Of a stretch of DNA of 64,000 bases, positions 51,812-62,034 are shown piece by piece (the stretch's first letter is position 1; each line of letters begins with the position of its first letter). Source of the DNA: Pectinophora gossypiella (taxonomy: Eukaryota > Arthropoda > Insecta > Lepidoptera > Gelechiidae). Made by a program: the position numbers and the translations under genes. The DNA lies in assembly GCF_024362695.1 (NCBI RefSeq), contig NC_065426.1, positions 3,720,001-3,784,000 on the forward strand, written 5' to 3'. The notes beneath the pieces are model-generated. The model was not told where the DNA came from, searched no databases, and saw only the letters and a program-made list of their open reading frames with translations.

Positions 51812-51950
51812 TTAATCTTATAATAAGCTTTTTTACATAAAGTAAGCTTCACGTGAGCTTTAAATTTATTTTCTGAGAAATTTAAAATATTATCTGGTAT
51901 TTTATTGTAAAAACGTTATAACTCCAAAAAAGATGAATTTAAATTACTTA
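51812..51950 (-). pseudogene. LINE ORF2 C-terminal remnant (AYYKI type)
   Basis: Minus strand reads RFYNKIPDNILNFSENKFKA then HVKLTLCKKAYYKI. This is the C-terminal signature of a CR1/Jockey-like LINE (LP-N-F---F-HVK-L--KAYY-I). Only this tail remains, with a stop upstream. A sister copy is at 57.2-57.4 kb. Confidence 0.8.
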
Positions 51951-52407
51951 AAAAAAAATAAAAACTAGAATTTCGAATAACAATTTACTTGGCCGTATTA
52001 ACAAATATTACTGCTAAAGTGCTACTATAAAATACGGTTAATGCAATTACAAAAGATGAATGTGTATAATGCCCCTGCTGCAATAGTAATGTACAGTTGG
52101 CGTAAATTGGGGCAAATGTAATAAAACATTAAATGTAGTACTGTCCGCACTACATTCAGGCAGACTGCATTTTATGACCCCAGTCTCGTTGGAAGCTGAG
52201 GTTTCCAAACTTTGTTCCTAATTCACTGAGCTCATGTTCATAATTCTATAGAAAGTTACCAACAATATAATGAAATAAATGATTTAATGTTCATTATAAC
52301 AATCACTTACTCGTACCTCGTAACCCTATACATACAACAACATACATACATACCTATAAACGTCAACGCATAAAATCATGTACGAACTCTCTAATGGGTT
52401 AGATAAT

Positions 52408-52695
52408 GACCTCCATGGTCCAGTGGTTGAGCGTTGGGCTCACGATCCAGAGGTCCCGTGTTCGATTCCCAGTGGGGCTATATTATAAAAATTAATTTGT
52501 GGTCCCTAGTTTGGTTCGCACATTACTGGCTGATCACCAGATTGTCCGAAAGTAAGATGATCCGTACTTCGGAAGACACGTTAAGCGACGGTTTAACGTA
52601 AGTATCAGTAAGTAGTCGTTACATGAGCCATGTCAGGGGCCTTGACGGATAAACAGTAACTCTGACACCAGGGTTGATGAGGTTGGTACTTTCTA
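52408..52695 (+). repeat. SINE-2, full length
   Basis: GACCTCCATGGTCCAGTGGT head, TGTTCGATTCCCAGTGGGGC B box, TGGTCCCTAGTTTGGTTCGC, AAGTAAGATGATCCGTACTT, GTCAGGGGCCTTGACGG and CACCAGGGTTGATGAGGTTG. The core is partly lost (only ACACGTTAAG remains of it). Confidence 0.88.
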
Positions 52696-53029
52696 CGCCA
52701 CGCTGTTGCACTGGAACAAACAAGTCCACCACAGTTTGAGACCTCCAGTTCCACAGGTTCCGTAAACAAACTAATATTTCAGCTACACTTTAATTGCTCG
52801 CGTCTTCCACACGATAAAGCACGTCTCCGAGCGAAGACGTTACTCAATGTTTTGGGGATTTTCTTGGACGGGTTCATGCAAGAGGTGTCACGAATTAATA
52901 GATAGATAAATAAAATATTAATTTACCTACACCAACACATTACAGAACAAATAAAACATAAATTACAGGTAATGAGATGAACAAAGCTTAAATAAATCAG
53001 AAGATAACTTGCAGCCGAAGCACACCCAG

Positions 53030-53200
53030 GCCACTTCATACAACCTCGTTTTACACAGACACGACGACTGACAGAACACACAGACAGACACGCCACACGA
53101 TTCAAGTCTAAACTATGTTCGAGGGGAGGGGGTGAGGTAAACCTAGCTCAGACGCTGGTGGGGAGCGGAGAGTTGACGTTCTATACTTTAAGGTACAAAG
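53030..53200 (+). repeat. repeat shared with 28.9 kb and 13.4 kb
   Basis: ACAACCTCGTTTTACACAGA then TAAACTATGTTCGAGGGGAG, GGTAAACCTAGCTCAGACGC and GGGGAGCGGAGAGTTGACGT. The second half is the reverse of 28.9-29.0 kb. Confidence 0.6.
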
Positions 53201-54060
53201 CCTTTGGTACGAAGTATCCAAATTAATATAATGCACCGTATGGTGACAGATGATCAGTAAGTCACTCATTATAATAACTCATTTAAATGAACGAGTGCCC
53301 CGTACCCCGATTCCCAGGTAGCATAGCCGAGCTGCAAAGTGGGACGGATGCGGCAGAGACTTGGTTAAGCTTAAACTGGATATTTCGCAGGATATTTTTT
53401 ACCATACACAGTAATAATAATTATACTGAAGTGGACTTGCAGATACCGCTGACCAGGCTGTGGGAACTTGCTTGTTAGTAAGGTGTTGTGTTAATGTGAA
53501 CGTTTTCTTGTTATTTGTAATTGTCGAGCCGTATCGTGTGTAAATGTTATTAATTGTTCTATTACTAATAGTAAAGTTGTTTATTGCTTGTTACTAACCT
53601 CTATGGATCATGTCCGAAATAAACCCTTTTTATTATTTTTTTATAACATTAATAACCATGTATAATTCCTACTTGCTTCCCTCGAGGATAACCCCGTCCA
53701 GCCCATGCGCCGCAACAGGCAGCGCAGATAACGGCGTGCTCCAGAATTAATTAGCCAACTAAAAACTTGGCTCATTCCGCGTAATACCATCCAAGCACAG
53801 TCTTAGAACAAGTTGCTGAAGTGATTTTATAGCGAGTGTTGTAGTATGGTTTCAGGAATTATGAGAAAGTCTATTATGACTGTTCTAATTAAGAAGAGAC
53901 TGAAAATAGATTTTAAAGTTTTCGAAAGGAAGTCTTTGCTAAGCAAGTCGTTTCTCTGATAGACTAGGAATAAACAAAAAAAAAATAGACTAGTTGGTAC
54001 TCTATATTATTATAATTTTTGTTTTGTGTCGTAAAAACTGATTGAATGATCATGACCTAA
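53201..54060. other. unassigned DNA with a LINE tail
   Basis: CTCTATGGATCATGTCCGAA / ATAAACCCTTTTTATT at about 53590-53635 is a LINE-like 3' end. A 63-codon ORF at 53287 is not convincing. Confidence 0.35.
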
Positions 54061-54089
54061 TGTGACGCTGGTTGCTTATTTAACTATCA

Positions 54090-54175
54090 CTTTTTTTGAC
54101 GTAACTTATTGTAGGTTTGCCTCAGATACTAACTACTTGGCCGAACAAATGGGGAGCGCTGACAGCTCTCGTCCG
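54090..54175 (+). repeat. TTGGCCGG-family repeat
   Basis: TTTGACGTAACTTATTGTAG, GCCTCAGATACTAACTACTT, GGCCGAACAAATGGGGAGCG and CTGACAGCTCTC. Confidence 0.65.
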
Positions 54176-54299
54176 GTGTTACTATTACCACAGCCCGAAT
54201 ACACTTATTTAATAATTAGAGGACCACATTTTAATACATTTTTATCATTTAGTTACTTAATCATTAATTTATTTTATTTACGTTTAATTTATTTTACCT

Positions 54300-54415
54300 C
54301 ATCATCATCATTAATTTAAGAGCCACGCTCTTGTCGGTGCAGCATTTTCCATGCTACTTTTTTAGGGAAAAATAGGGCAGTGGTTTCCCTCTTGCCTTCC
54401 GCCCAAATTTATAAT
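54300..54415 (-). repeat. LINE 3' tail (TTTAAGAGCCACGCTCTTGTC family)
   Basis: CATCATCATCATTAATTTAA, GAGCCACGCTCTTGTCGGTG, CATTTTCCATGCTACTTTTT and GGGCAGTGGTTTCCCTCTTG. The same string occurs at 58.99-59.10 kb and a shorter one at 32.39 kb. Confidence 0.75.
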
Positions 54416-54702
54416 TTATTATTTTACCTATTGGGCTTAATCTCGATTTCTTTTTTAATATTTTTTTTTTGACAAATTCACAATATCATCTGGTATTAGT
54501 TTAGTGTAAAAGTTTTGTCTGCCTTACAGGCGAACCATGGCGGCGCGGCCATGTAACTGCTTTACTTGTCTTGTTTATTGCGCAACTAATAAGTCACCAG
54601 TGGAGTTAAAAAGCAATATTGGAATTTGACATATACGCATATAAAAGTAAGTGCGAAATGCCAACAAATGTCAAAATAGCAATATTGCTTTTTTAGATAA
54701 AT

Positions 54703-54966
54703 TGGGTAGTTTCCTAAGTCAAAGATAAATTATGAAATTATGATTACTAAATAAAGACAGACCTGAAGGCGGCAAAAAAAAAGACTTTTTTTATTTACTT
54801 TATTTATGAATTTTAATAAAGAAAAACGTAATAAGTGCGCCATTTTGTCACGTATTTCTATGACATCACAGTTTGCTGTTTCATACACTCCGTATTGCTT
54901 TTTCATAATTTCGTGTTTTGACGTTTACTAAAAAGTAACCGATTTGACTTATTGGAAACTAGCCTA
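54703..54966 (+). mobile_element. MITE-B, full length
   Basis: AAATTGGGTAGTTTCCTAAG, GATTACTAAATAAAGACAGA, AAGAAAAACGTAATAAGTGC, CCATTTTGTCACGTATTTCT, CATACACTCCGTATTGC (local change) and TTATTGGAAACTAGCCTATT. Confidence 0.85.
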
Positions 54967-55464
54967 TTGGCTTTTTAGGCTCCCAGATGATAACTTCGTA
55001 CATTTATGGTGTAAGTACTAGTGAAAAATACCCTAAACCACGTCCGTAGATAAAAGGTACTTTTTTGTATGTTAAAAGCATAAGGCAAAAGAGTTATTTA
55101 ATCATAACTTAGCAAAAAAAACTTTGCAAGCGTCTGGCCGGACACGTGAGTAACATAAAATTCTACTTAACCACTTTCTTTACGAAAAAAATACCTAAAC
55201 CGACTCTTGTAAAAAAGAAAATATTCTTGTACCAGTTAACAGCGGCCATTTTTTTTCAGCAAACTTCTAAATTCTTTATTTACTTAACGCAGGCTAAGTA
55301 TTAAAGACAAACTTTTCTTCCCAAGCTTATAAGTGAGTGGAAGTTCGTTTATCAAAGTATCACAGGATCGTACAACTTTGATGAAGAAAGGCTCCTAATT
55401 TCAGAAAATGGAGTCTGCCTTTATACATATTTATGCAACATAACTTATATATAAATATAACAAC

Positions 55465-55650
55465 GGCCTCTGTTGTCCAGTGGTTAAGAATAGGGCTTAC
55501 AATACAATCCAGGAGGTGCAGTTTCGATTCCCAATCGGACACGTCTCAAAAACAGTCATATTGTGAAATTATCTCTAGTGTGGTTAGGACTCAGGACACA
55601 TGAATGTTCGGAAAATAAGATAATTCATCTGACCACTGTGCCGCTGGCCT
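55465..55650 (+). repeat. SINE-2, diverged head and body
   Basis: GGCCTCTGTTGTCCAGTGGT, GTTTCGATTCCCAATCGGAC (B box) and TCTAGTGTGGTTAGGACTCA. The core is lost: AATAAGATAATTCATCTGAC follows directly. Confidence 0.7.
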
Positions 55651-55896
55651 ACCCACTTTTCAAATTTTGTAATGCCCTATCCAAAACCAAACTTGCGACA
55701 GTCTAAAAAAGTGATTCTTAACATGAACACATCGAGAACTAAATCTCCAAGGCAAGTAATGATGGAAATTTACGATGGAAGCTTGAAATTGGCCTGCAAA
55801 TATTTTTTTTATTCAATGTTGAAGCTGTTAGCTCCCCGTAGATAATCATATAAAAAAATAAATAAATTACATAAAGCGCGTAGCTCACATGGTCAA

Positions 55897-56195
55897 AAGT
55901 CGCGGTGGCGTAGTGTCGCTGCAGCGTCGAGTCGCGGCGTCGTCGTGTTGCTGCAGCGTCGAGTCGCGGCGATGTCCTGTCGCAGCGGCGTCGTGTCACG
56001 ACGACGTCGTGTCGCTGCAGTGTCGAGTCGCGGCGATGTCGTGTCGCGGCGGCGTCGTGTCGCTGCAGTTTCGAGTCGCGGCGATGTCATGTCGCGGCGG
56101 CGTCGTTCGCTACAGCATCGTGTCGCGGCGGCGTCGTGTCGCTGCAGCGTCGAGTTGCGGCGGCGTCGTATCGGCGGTGTCGTGTCCCGTCGACT
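55897..56195 (+). repeat. CpG-rich minisatellite
   Basis: Degenerate units around GTGTCGCTGCAG(C/T)GTCGAGT then CGCGGCG(A/G)(T/C)GTCGTGTCG. The clearest period is 48 bp (units at about 56010 and 56058), with shorter 32-bp variants. All steps are multiples of about 3, which opens long reading frames on both strands. Very different in base composition from its surroundings. Confidence 0.85.
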
Positions 56196-56520
56196 CACGC
56201 GGTACTTACACCTCAAGTTCGCCGCACCACCGCCTCAAACCTCGTGTCGCCAACGCGCCTTAAGGAAGTATGAGGCTAAAACAAACTAGCCTTGAAAATG
56301 CCCATTAACTTTATCTTTGAAGCTGATTTAACTGTAATTATAGGGAAAAACAAACAACGGAGAAAATCACGCCTAGCTGTCCGCTAAATTAGTTAATTTG
56401 TTTTCAGATCCGTGATAGCCTTGTTTGGAAAACACGTGAGTTGCGTAGTAGTGTAATGGGTTCGAATCCCGATCACCGAATTCGACATCAGAGTTTGAAT
56501 TGATATTTGAATTATAGATA
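56196..56520. other. unassigned DNA
   Basis: Includes GTGTAATGGGTTCGAATCCC at 56453, a B-box-like element without a matching A box, probably a SINE scrap. Confidence 0.35.
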
Positions 56521-56522
56521 AA

Positions 56523-56670
56523 ACATAAACTGCCTATATACGTCCCACTGCTGGGCACAGGCCTCCCCTCAATCAACCGGAGGGGGTATGGAGCATACTC
56601 CACCACGCTGCTCCACTGCGGGTTGGTGGAGGTGTTTTTACGGCTAATAGCCGCGACCAACGGCTTAACG
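56523..56670 (-). repeat. SINE-3, 3' half
   Basis: AACTGCCTATATACGTCCCA, CTGCTGGGCACAGGCCTCCC, GGAGGGGGTATGGAGCATAC and GGCTAATAGCCGCGACCAAC. It stops inside the shared core and TTATAGAT-rich DNA follows. Confidence 0.9.
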
Positions 56671-56934
56671 AAATTATAGATAAATAAAGATATTATAGAT
56701 ATAGATATTATAGATTTATATTATAGATACTTGTCTTGTATGTGTGTGTATAGTCTATTATTTTTTATTATAGTTTTCTCAGATTATGGTTAGGTATATT
56801 TTTAGTATATATGGATTACATTATATTGAGTATTTATTTATATACTTAATGTACGTATAGTATAGAGTATTCATTATAATAAACTTTAGTTTTACTTTGA
56901 GGTATTTATTTTTTTTATTTTTTATTTTTTTGTT

Positions 56935-57112
56935 GCACCATCCCGCATCCAAGTTGTAAATGTTTGTTTTCTTTTGTTGGTTGCCTGGAAGAAATTGCTC
57001 TAGAGCAATAAGGCCGCCCAAATTGTACTGTATTCATGTGTTTTGTCTGATTGTTGAAATTTTAGTTCTGTGCAATAAAGTATATTTGATTTGATTTGAT
57101 TTGATAAATAAT
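56935..57112 (+). repeat. LINE 3' end (GGTTGCCTGGAAGA family)
   Basis: CACCATCCCGCATCCAAGTT, GGTTGCCTGGAAGAAATTGC, AGCAATAAGGCCGCCCAAAT, TTTTAGTTCTGTGCAATAAA and (TTTGA)n. The best copy of the family in this window. Confidence 0.82.
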
Positions 57113-57224
57113 ATCACGTGATTTCCAAGATTCATACCGGTTAAGGCAGTAGGCTCGCCTCCTATTACACTATTGAACATAGCTGGCGAAGAGTAGGTGT
57201 ATATAGTTACTATACGCCATTTCA

Positions 57225-57375
57225 AAATTCTAGATTAAGTAACCTAAATTCATCTTTTTCGGAGTTATGTATTTTATAATAAAATACCAGATAATATTTT
57301 GAATTTGTCAGAAAATAAATTTAAAGCTCATGTCAAGCTTACTTTACGTAAAAAAGCTTATTATAAGATTAATGA
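57225..57375 (+). pseudogene. LINE ORF2 C-terminal remnant (AYYKI type)
   Basis: Reads FYNKIPDNILNLSENKFKAH then VKLTLRKKAYYKINDLQF. Sister of 51.81-51.95 kb. Upstream frames contain stops. It ends against a truncated MITE-C. Confidence 0.8.
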
Positions 57376-57435
57376 TTTACAATTTGTCAAAAAGTTAATG
57401 TGACATGGTACCAAAGTGTACACATATTAATGCTC
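57376..57435 (-). mobile_element. MITE-C, truncated
   Basis: TTGTCAAAAAGTTAATGTGA, CATGGTACCAAAGTGTACAC and TTAATGCTCGTGACCG: one terminus only. Confidence 0.8.
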
Positions 57436-57815
57436 GTGACCGTGTGTATATTATATAGCGAAACACATGGACACAGGAGGCCAACTCTCGTTCACCTCTC
57501 TGACAGTTTTCACGACATTCTCCGAAAAATAAGTAAGTAGCTGATGTGTTCTATTTTTCGTTCGCTCCCAGAAGACATTTAAAAAGAAATAACAAATAAG
57601 GGCCTATAGAACAGGCTTGAGTCTATTTTAGGCATCAGCTGAAATGTTTATTTTATAACTTGTTCCTTACTTATTGTAACTTCAAAATTGTTGTGAAATG
57701 GCTTATTGTGGAAATTAAATTTTATTATTATTAAGTATTGAACCTTTCAAGGTGACCTTATTCTGATTAAATTGGAAAGCTTCCTAGCTCCCTTGATATC
57801 AAGTTACTAGATAAC

Positions 57816-58258
57816 ATAAACAGCCTTTTACGTCCCACTGCTGAGCACAGGCCTCCTCTCATTCAACCGGATTCTCACTGAACCATATCAGGGGCCTTTG
57901 GCGACTCAATAGTAACCCTGACTCTAGGGTCTATTGAGTTGGTAATCCACCTCATATCCCACACAGAGGTATGCATATGTCCTTTGTATATGTTGTTGTG
58001 CAATAAAGTATTGATTGATTGATTCAAGCATACTCTACCGCGCTGCTCCACTGCGAGTTGGTGAAACAGCTTAAAATGCGCTCTGAAGCATGGATCGTCT
58101 TACTTTTTCGGACAATCAGGTGATTCAAGCCTGCAATGTCCTTACCAAACAAAGGACAGTCTCACAAAGTGATTTTGTCAATATCCCCATTGGGAATCGA
58201 ACCCGGACCTCCAGATCGTGAGCCCAACGCTCTAACCACGAGACCACAGTGGCTGTTA
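57816..58258 (-). repeat. SINE-3 hosting a SINE-2 3' end
   Basis: 3' end AACAGCCTTTTACGTCCCAC...CATTCAACCGG (to about 57882), interruption, then GCATACTCTACCGCGCTGCT...TCAGGTGATTCAAGCCTGCA and head GAGACCACAGTGGCTG with B box GGGAATCGAACCCGGACC. Part of the core was lost on the inner side. Confidence 0.88.
57883..58024 (+). repeat. SINE-2 3' end nested in SINE-3
   Basis: CATATCAGGGGCCTTTGGCG, CTCAATAGTAACCCTGACTC, GTAATCCACCTCATATCCCA, then the tail TTGTGCAATAAAGTATTGAT / TGATTGATT. ATTC borders both sides, a minimal candidate duplication. Confidence 0.8.
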
Positions 58259-58264
58259 CGAAGT

Positions 58265-58400
58265 GTAATCAAGTTACTAGGCCGCAAACAATCTGTATAT
58301 TAACTAAGTTATTGGGCTACGCGAAACTTGTAAACCACTTGGCAAGTGTGTTGCTGGCTGAGAACAGCAGGCCAGCAGCTGGTGATTTGTTTTATACTCT
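58265..58400 (+). repeat. uncharacterised repeat, copy 1
   Basis: GGCCGCAAACAATCTGTATA, ACGCGAAACTTGTAAACCAC and TTGGCAAGTGTGTTGCTGGC. A second direct copy lies at about 59528-59640. Not otherwise recognised. Confidence 0.55.
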
Positions 58401-58485
58401 TGAGGGACCGGTTTTTAGGTTAGGTTTGTTTCGGCAAGGTGATTAGACACTTAATAAAACACGACGAATGTATTAAAAAATATCA

Positions 58486-58650
58486 TAAAAAGGAAGCTTA
58501 CAGGAAAAAGATTGAGGGAAAGACCAAGGATAGTTTACATATAACAAAAAGAGAGGACGAACGTCGTGTCTTACAAGGAAGTCAAAGAATTGGCCTTTGA
58601 TAGACAAGAATGGAGAATGCTACAACGACAAGACCGTGGCTCTTAAATTA
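58486..58650 (+). pseudogene. LINE ORF2 C-terminal remnant with 3' tail
   Basis: Reads KLTGKRLRERPRIVY, then (after a shift) VKELAFDRQEWRMLQRQDRG, a stop and a GTGGCTCTTAAATTAATGAT tail. The GK-RPR---Y element and a terminal W-- segment are usual for moth LINE ORF ends. No catalytic RT motif is present. Confidence 0.65.
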
Positions 58651-58744
58651 ATGATGATGATATTTCGTGATTTTTTTTTAAAGTGCCTCTATGAGCAGAT
58701 AATTTCGGTTGCCTTTTTTTGTTTAACGATATTACAACAGTGAT

Positions 58745-58865
58745 TTTTTGTCCCAATTGGGGTAGTCAGAGACACATCTATCGCAAGATGAATCAAGGAC
58801 ACATCTCACCAAGCTTTCTGTTAGACCAACGTGATAAGTGGTGAGCAGTATCACCGTCTATAATA
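58745..58865 (-). repeat. SINE-5 family copy
   Basis: GTCCCAATTGGGGTAGTCAG, CATCTATCGCAAGATGAATC, CACCAAGCTTTCTGTTAGAC and GATAAGTGGTGAGCAGTATC / ACCGTCTATAATAG. Confidence 0.75.
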
Positions 58866-58989
58866 GGCATTGATAGTAATGATGGGCGAGCAAAATGAGG
58901 AAAGTTAAAACGAAAACGTGCAATAACCACTGAAAAATACTCCACTGAAATACGTAAGAGGTATTTTCAAAACTTGACCCATTTACTCC

Positions 58990-59225
58990 GTCATCATCAT
59001 CAATTTAAGAGCGCTCTTGTCGGTGCAACATTTTCCATGCTACTTCTTTAGGGAAAAATAGGGCAGTGGTTTCCCTCTTGCCTTCCGCCCCGCAGTACTC
59101 TGTCTGACGCAAGTGGGATGGCGCCCAGAGTAGTCTATTACAAAGCCATACTAGGACTCCTGTCCTCCGCCTCTGAATAGTACTGACAGTTACTGCTGCC
59201 CTCTGTCAGGTTCCGTTTACTTCGT
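58990..59225 (-). repeat. LINE 3' region (TTTAAGAG...CTCTTGTC family), long copy
   Basis: CATCATCATCAATTTAAGAG, CTCTTGTCGGTGCAACATTT, CATGCTACTTCTTTAGGGAA, CCCTCTTGCCTTCCGCCCCG, AGTGGGATGGCGCCCAGAGT and CTGCTGCCCTCTGTCAGGTT. The tail plus about 130 bp of upstream sequence. Confidence 0.75.
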
Positions 59226-59527
59226 AGTTTTGAAATTTTTATTAAGTATTCCGAGTTTTCCAGGAAGATAGGCTGCATCGGAGGGGGATTTTGATTATTT
59301 TATCTTTTTTCAAAAAATAAAAAAGTGAAGGAGAAACCTATGACACTACTCTTAATATTCTGGGGGTATCATAAAACTTCTATATTAATTAACTAGCAAA
59401 AACGCCTGAAACAACAGAAACCCTGATTGAAATGGAATATTGTTTAACCTTCCATCACGACCTTTTTCAAATTTACTCCGGTATAAAATTACTTGTGTAA
59501 CAATTCCAAACGCTTCCCAAGTGTACA

Positions 59528-59640
59528 TGACTGGGCCGCAAACAATTTGAACATCGACTAATAAAGTTATACGTGAAACTTGTAAACCACTTGGCAAGTC
59601 CCGCTGGCTGGAGACCAACAGCTGGCGGAGTTATTTATAT
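59528..59640 (+). repeat. uncharacterised repeat, copy 2
   Basis: GGGCCGCAAACAATTTGAAC, TACGTGAAACTTGTAAACCA and CTTGGCAAGTCCCGCTGGCT. Direct repeat of 58.27-58.40 kb, 1.26 kb away. Confidence 0.55.
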
Positions 59641-59684
59641 GCGTATCACTATAATAAAGAAAAACGTTTTTATTCTTTCACTAT

Positions 59685-60178
59685 ACAGGGTGTTAGTGAC
59701 ATCGTAACGAATACTCAGAGGGATGATTCAGACCATGATTATGAGTTAATATCAAGTGGAATTTTCCGTCGCAAAATTCATGTTATTTTTTTTTAGTTTT
59801 TTTAAATTATTTTCAATTCTATACTTTTGCGATGGAAAATTCCACTTGATATTAACTCAGAATAATCAGCTGAATCATCCCTCTCAGTATTCGTTACGAT
59901 GTCACTTACACCCCATACAAGTACATACAGTAGCCATACAAGTAGGTATGGGTGTTAGTGACACTGTAACGAATACTGAAGGGGATGATTCAGACCATGA
60001 TTCTGAGTCGATATCAAGTGGAATTTCCTGTCGGAGAAGTCATGAAAATTTCAGAGCTTATTTAAATTATTTTCCGTTCCATACTTTTGCGACGGAAAAT
60101 TCCACTTGATATCAACTCAGAATTATGGCCTGAATCATCCCTCAAAGTTTTCGTTACGATGTCACTAACACCCTGTAT
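59685..60178. mobile_element. MITE-A composite, complete four-arm copy
   Basis: Palindrome 1 (about 59685-59915: TACAGGGTGTTAGTGACATC...TCGTTACGATGTCACTTACA), linker (CCATACAAGTACATACAGTA / GCCATACAAGTAGGTATG), palindrome 2 (about 59948-60178: GGTGTTAGTGACACTGTAAC...GTCACTAACACCCTGTATT). Both outer ends are TACAGGGTGTTAGTGAC inverted, with TA at the border. No ORF of significance; the 117-codon ORF at 59756 only traverses the arms. Confidence 0.9.
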
Positions 60179-60227
60179 TCACCAATGAGTTATTCATTTA
60201 TCTTAAGTGCAATTTTCACTAACTCAT

Positions 60228-60660
60228 AGCTCGACCATTATAGACGGTGATACGGCGACACCCATCACGTTGATCTAACAGAAAGCTCGGTGAGGTATGA
60301 CTACTTATTTCATCTATCATCATCATCAGCCCATTAACGTCCCCACTGCTGGGGCACGGGCCTTCCCTATGGATAGATAGGGAGATCAGGCCTTAAACCA
60401 TCACGCGGGCCCAGTGCGGATTGATGGTTATTAACGACTGCTGATGCAGTCGGGACCAACGGCTTAACGTGCCTTCCGAAGCACGGAGGAGCTCGAGATG
60501 AAAACTTTTTTTTTGTGGCCACCCATCGTATGGCCGGCCTTTGCGAAAGTTGCTTAACTTCAACAATCGCAGACCGAGCGCGTATACCGCTGCGCCACCG
60601 AGCTCCTCATCTCATCTATAATTACCGTAAATGCGATATAGTCGTCAGTTTATATTATAT
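60228..60660 (+). repeat. SINE-5 copy split by SINE-1
   Basis: AGCTCGACCATTATAGACGG, ACAGAAAGCTCGGTGAGGTA, then SINE-1, then a diverged GATATAGTCGTCAGTTTATA end. The host is thus interrupted within its TTCATCT segment. Confidence 0.7.
60318..60608 (-). repeat. SINE-1, full length, with TSD
   Basis: (ATCATC)n tail, CCCATTAACGTCCCCACTGC, GGCTTAACGTGCCTTCCGAA core, poly(T), GGTGGCCACCCATCGTATGG-type block and CTGCGCCACCGAGCTCCTC head. CATCTAT flanks both sides (60311 and 60613). Confidence 0.93.
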
Positions 60661-60766
60661 TTCCTTATGAGCAAACATGGTTAGACTGGTTTCGAATATC
60701 AAGAGGAGTCGTTTTCATAATCATAATCATTTATTGCAAGTCACAGTTGTATACTGGATATTGTAG

Positions 60767-60915
60767 ATACGGTCACGAGCATTAATATGTATACACTTTG
60801 ATACCATGTCACATTAACTTTTTTGACAAATGGAGCTGTAAGTCTCACTAAATGTCAAATATGTTAGTGCGACAGAGTCCTAAAGTGGGTACATTATATT
60901 GCTCATGACTGTAAA
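60767..60915 (+). mobile_element. MITE-C, full length
   Basis: ATACGGTCACGAGCATTAAT start, TTTGATACCATGTCACATTA, TAAGTCTCACTAAATGTCAA, GAGTCCTAAAGTGGGTACAT and GCTCATGACTGTA end. About 150 bp, with TA at each edge. Confidence 0.88.
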
Positions 60916-61804
60916 TTAGTGACGCCCCGCTAGGGCACAGCAACTTAAGCATAACATATTTGTTAAGTGGTCACTATTTTCATTCATACAATAAGCTATA
61001 AACAATTATCTGTTTAACAATTTATGTAAAATATTATATATATTCAAGTATAAATTATATAAGTAATATTAACATTTTATCAAGAAAGATTTTTTTCAAG
61101 TTTTCAGAGTGCCTGGTTAACTTCCCGATCGTAGCATGAACACCGACAGAGAGACTGTCCTATTTAAGATAATGGCTCGTATCGGTAATGACCTGATCAT
61201 TTGTCACCATACCGGTCATCATGTCTACTTTAGAGCTTAATATCAAAAGTGCCTGCGTTTGATTTTGATCGAAAGTAGCTATTCGAACTGGAAATTTCCA
61301 AACTAAAGACAATTAAAAAAGTTAGTTTGCCTGAGGATCGCAACCGAGACTTCTAGTGTAATAGTTCAGAAGTATAGTCATTATTCTTAAATCATTCCAA
61401 ATATATTCACTTCCGAACAACTTTTTCTTTCTTAAACAAAACATTAACTTTCAACTAGGCTTGGACAGGAGCGTAGTAACGCTTACGCCGACTTTTTAAA
61501 TGGATCTTAATGACTCGGCAGAGGTCAGAAGCAATTATGGGGCTGACAGGGAAACGTTCCAAGTTTCGGGAAGATTTTGTATTCGTTTAGAAGTAATTAA
61601 AAGTTGTTTTTTGGGAATTGAAAGACTAGAGGCACTGGTTTTTGTTGTTGATGAAATTTTGTTTTAACCGACTTCATTTTCGATGAGGATGCTTTTTTTT
61701 TTGGTTGTCCTATAAGCACAAATCGTCAGAAATGGCGACTTGGTAAAGCTGTGAGTTTCGTGGCATTTCACAAAAAAACTTCTAGGAGCTAAGTTGGCCT
61801 AAAT
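60916..61804. other. unassigned DNA
   Basis: TTTTAACCGACTTCATTTTC at about 61663 matches a common insect retroelement border motif; otherwise no assignment and no gene. Confidence 0.35.
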
Positions 61805-61807
61805 AAT

Positions 61808-61962
61808 AAGGTGAGGTGGATTACCAACTCCATCAACCCTGGTGTCAGGGTTATTACTGAGCCGCCATAGGCCCCTGACATGACTCATGTAACGACTACG
61901 TACTTACATCTGAAAGTAATAACCGGGACCAACGGCTTAACGTGCCTTCCGAAGCACGGATA
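61808..61962 (-). repeat. SINE-2, 5'-truncated
   Basis: GAGGTGGATTACCAACTCCA, CAGGGTTATTACTGAGCCGC, TGACTCATGTAACGACTACG and GGGACCAACGGCTTAACGTG / CCTTCCGAAGCACGGA. It ends at the core boundary. Confidence 0.9.
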
Positions 61963-62034
61963 AAACAAACCACGGTAAGATATACTTAAAGCGACTATAG
62001 CCCAGCATAGTTATCGTATTTTTCATATAACGAA

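Noticed and set aside
55893..56289. Three overlapping ORFs of 107-124 codons as genes
   Set aside because: They exist because the CpG-rich minisatellite has near-multiple-of-three periodicity. The proteins are low-complexity, and equally long frames exist on both strands.
59756..60109. 117-codon ORF as a gene
   Set aside because: It simply reads through arms and linker of the composite MITE-A; the arms at 5.05 kb and 40.1 kb do not keep the frame.
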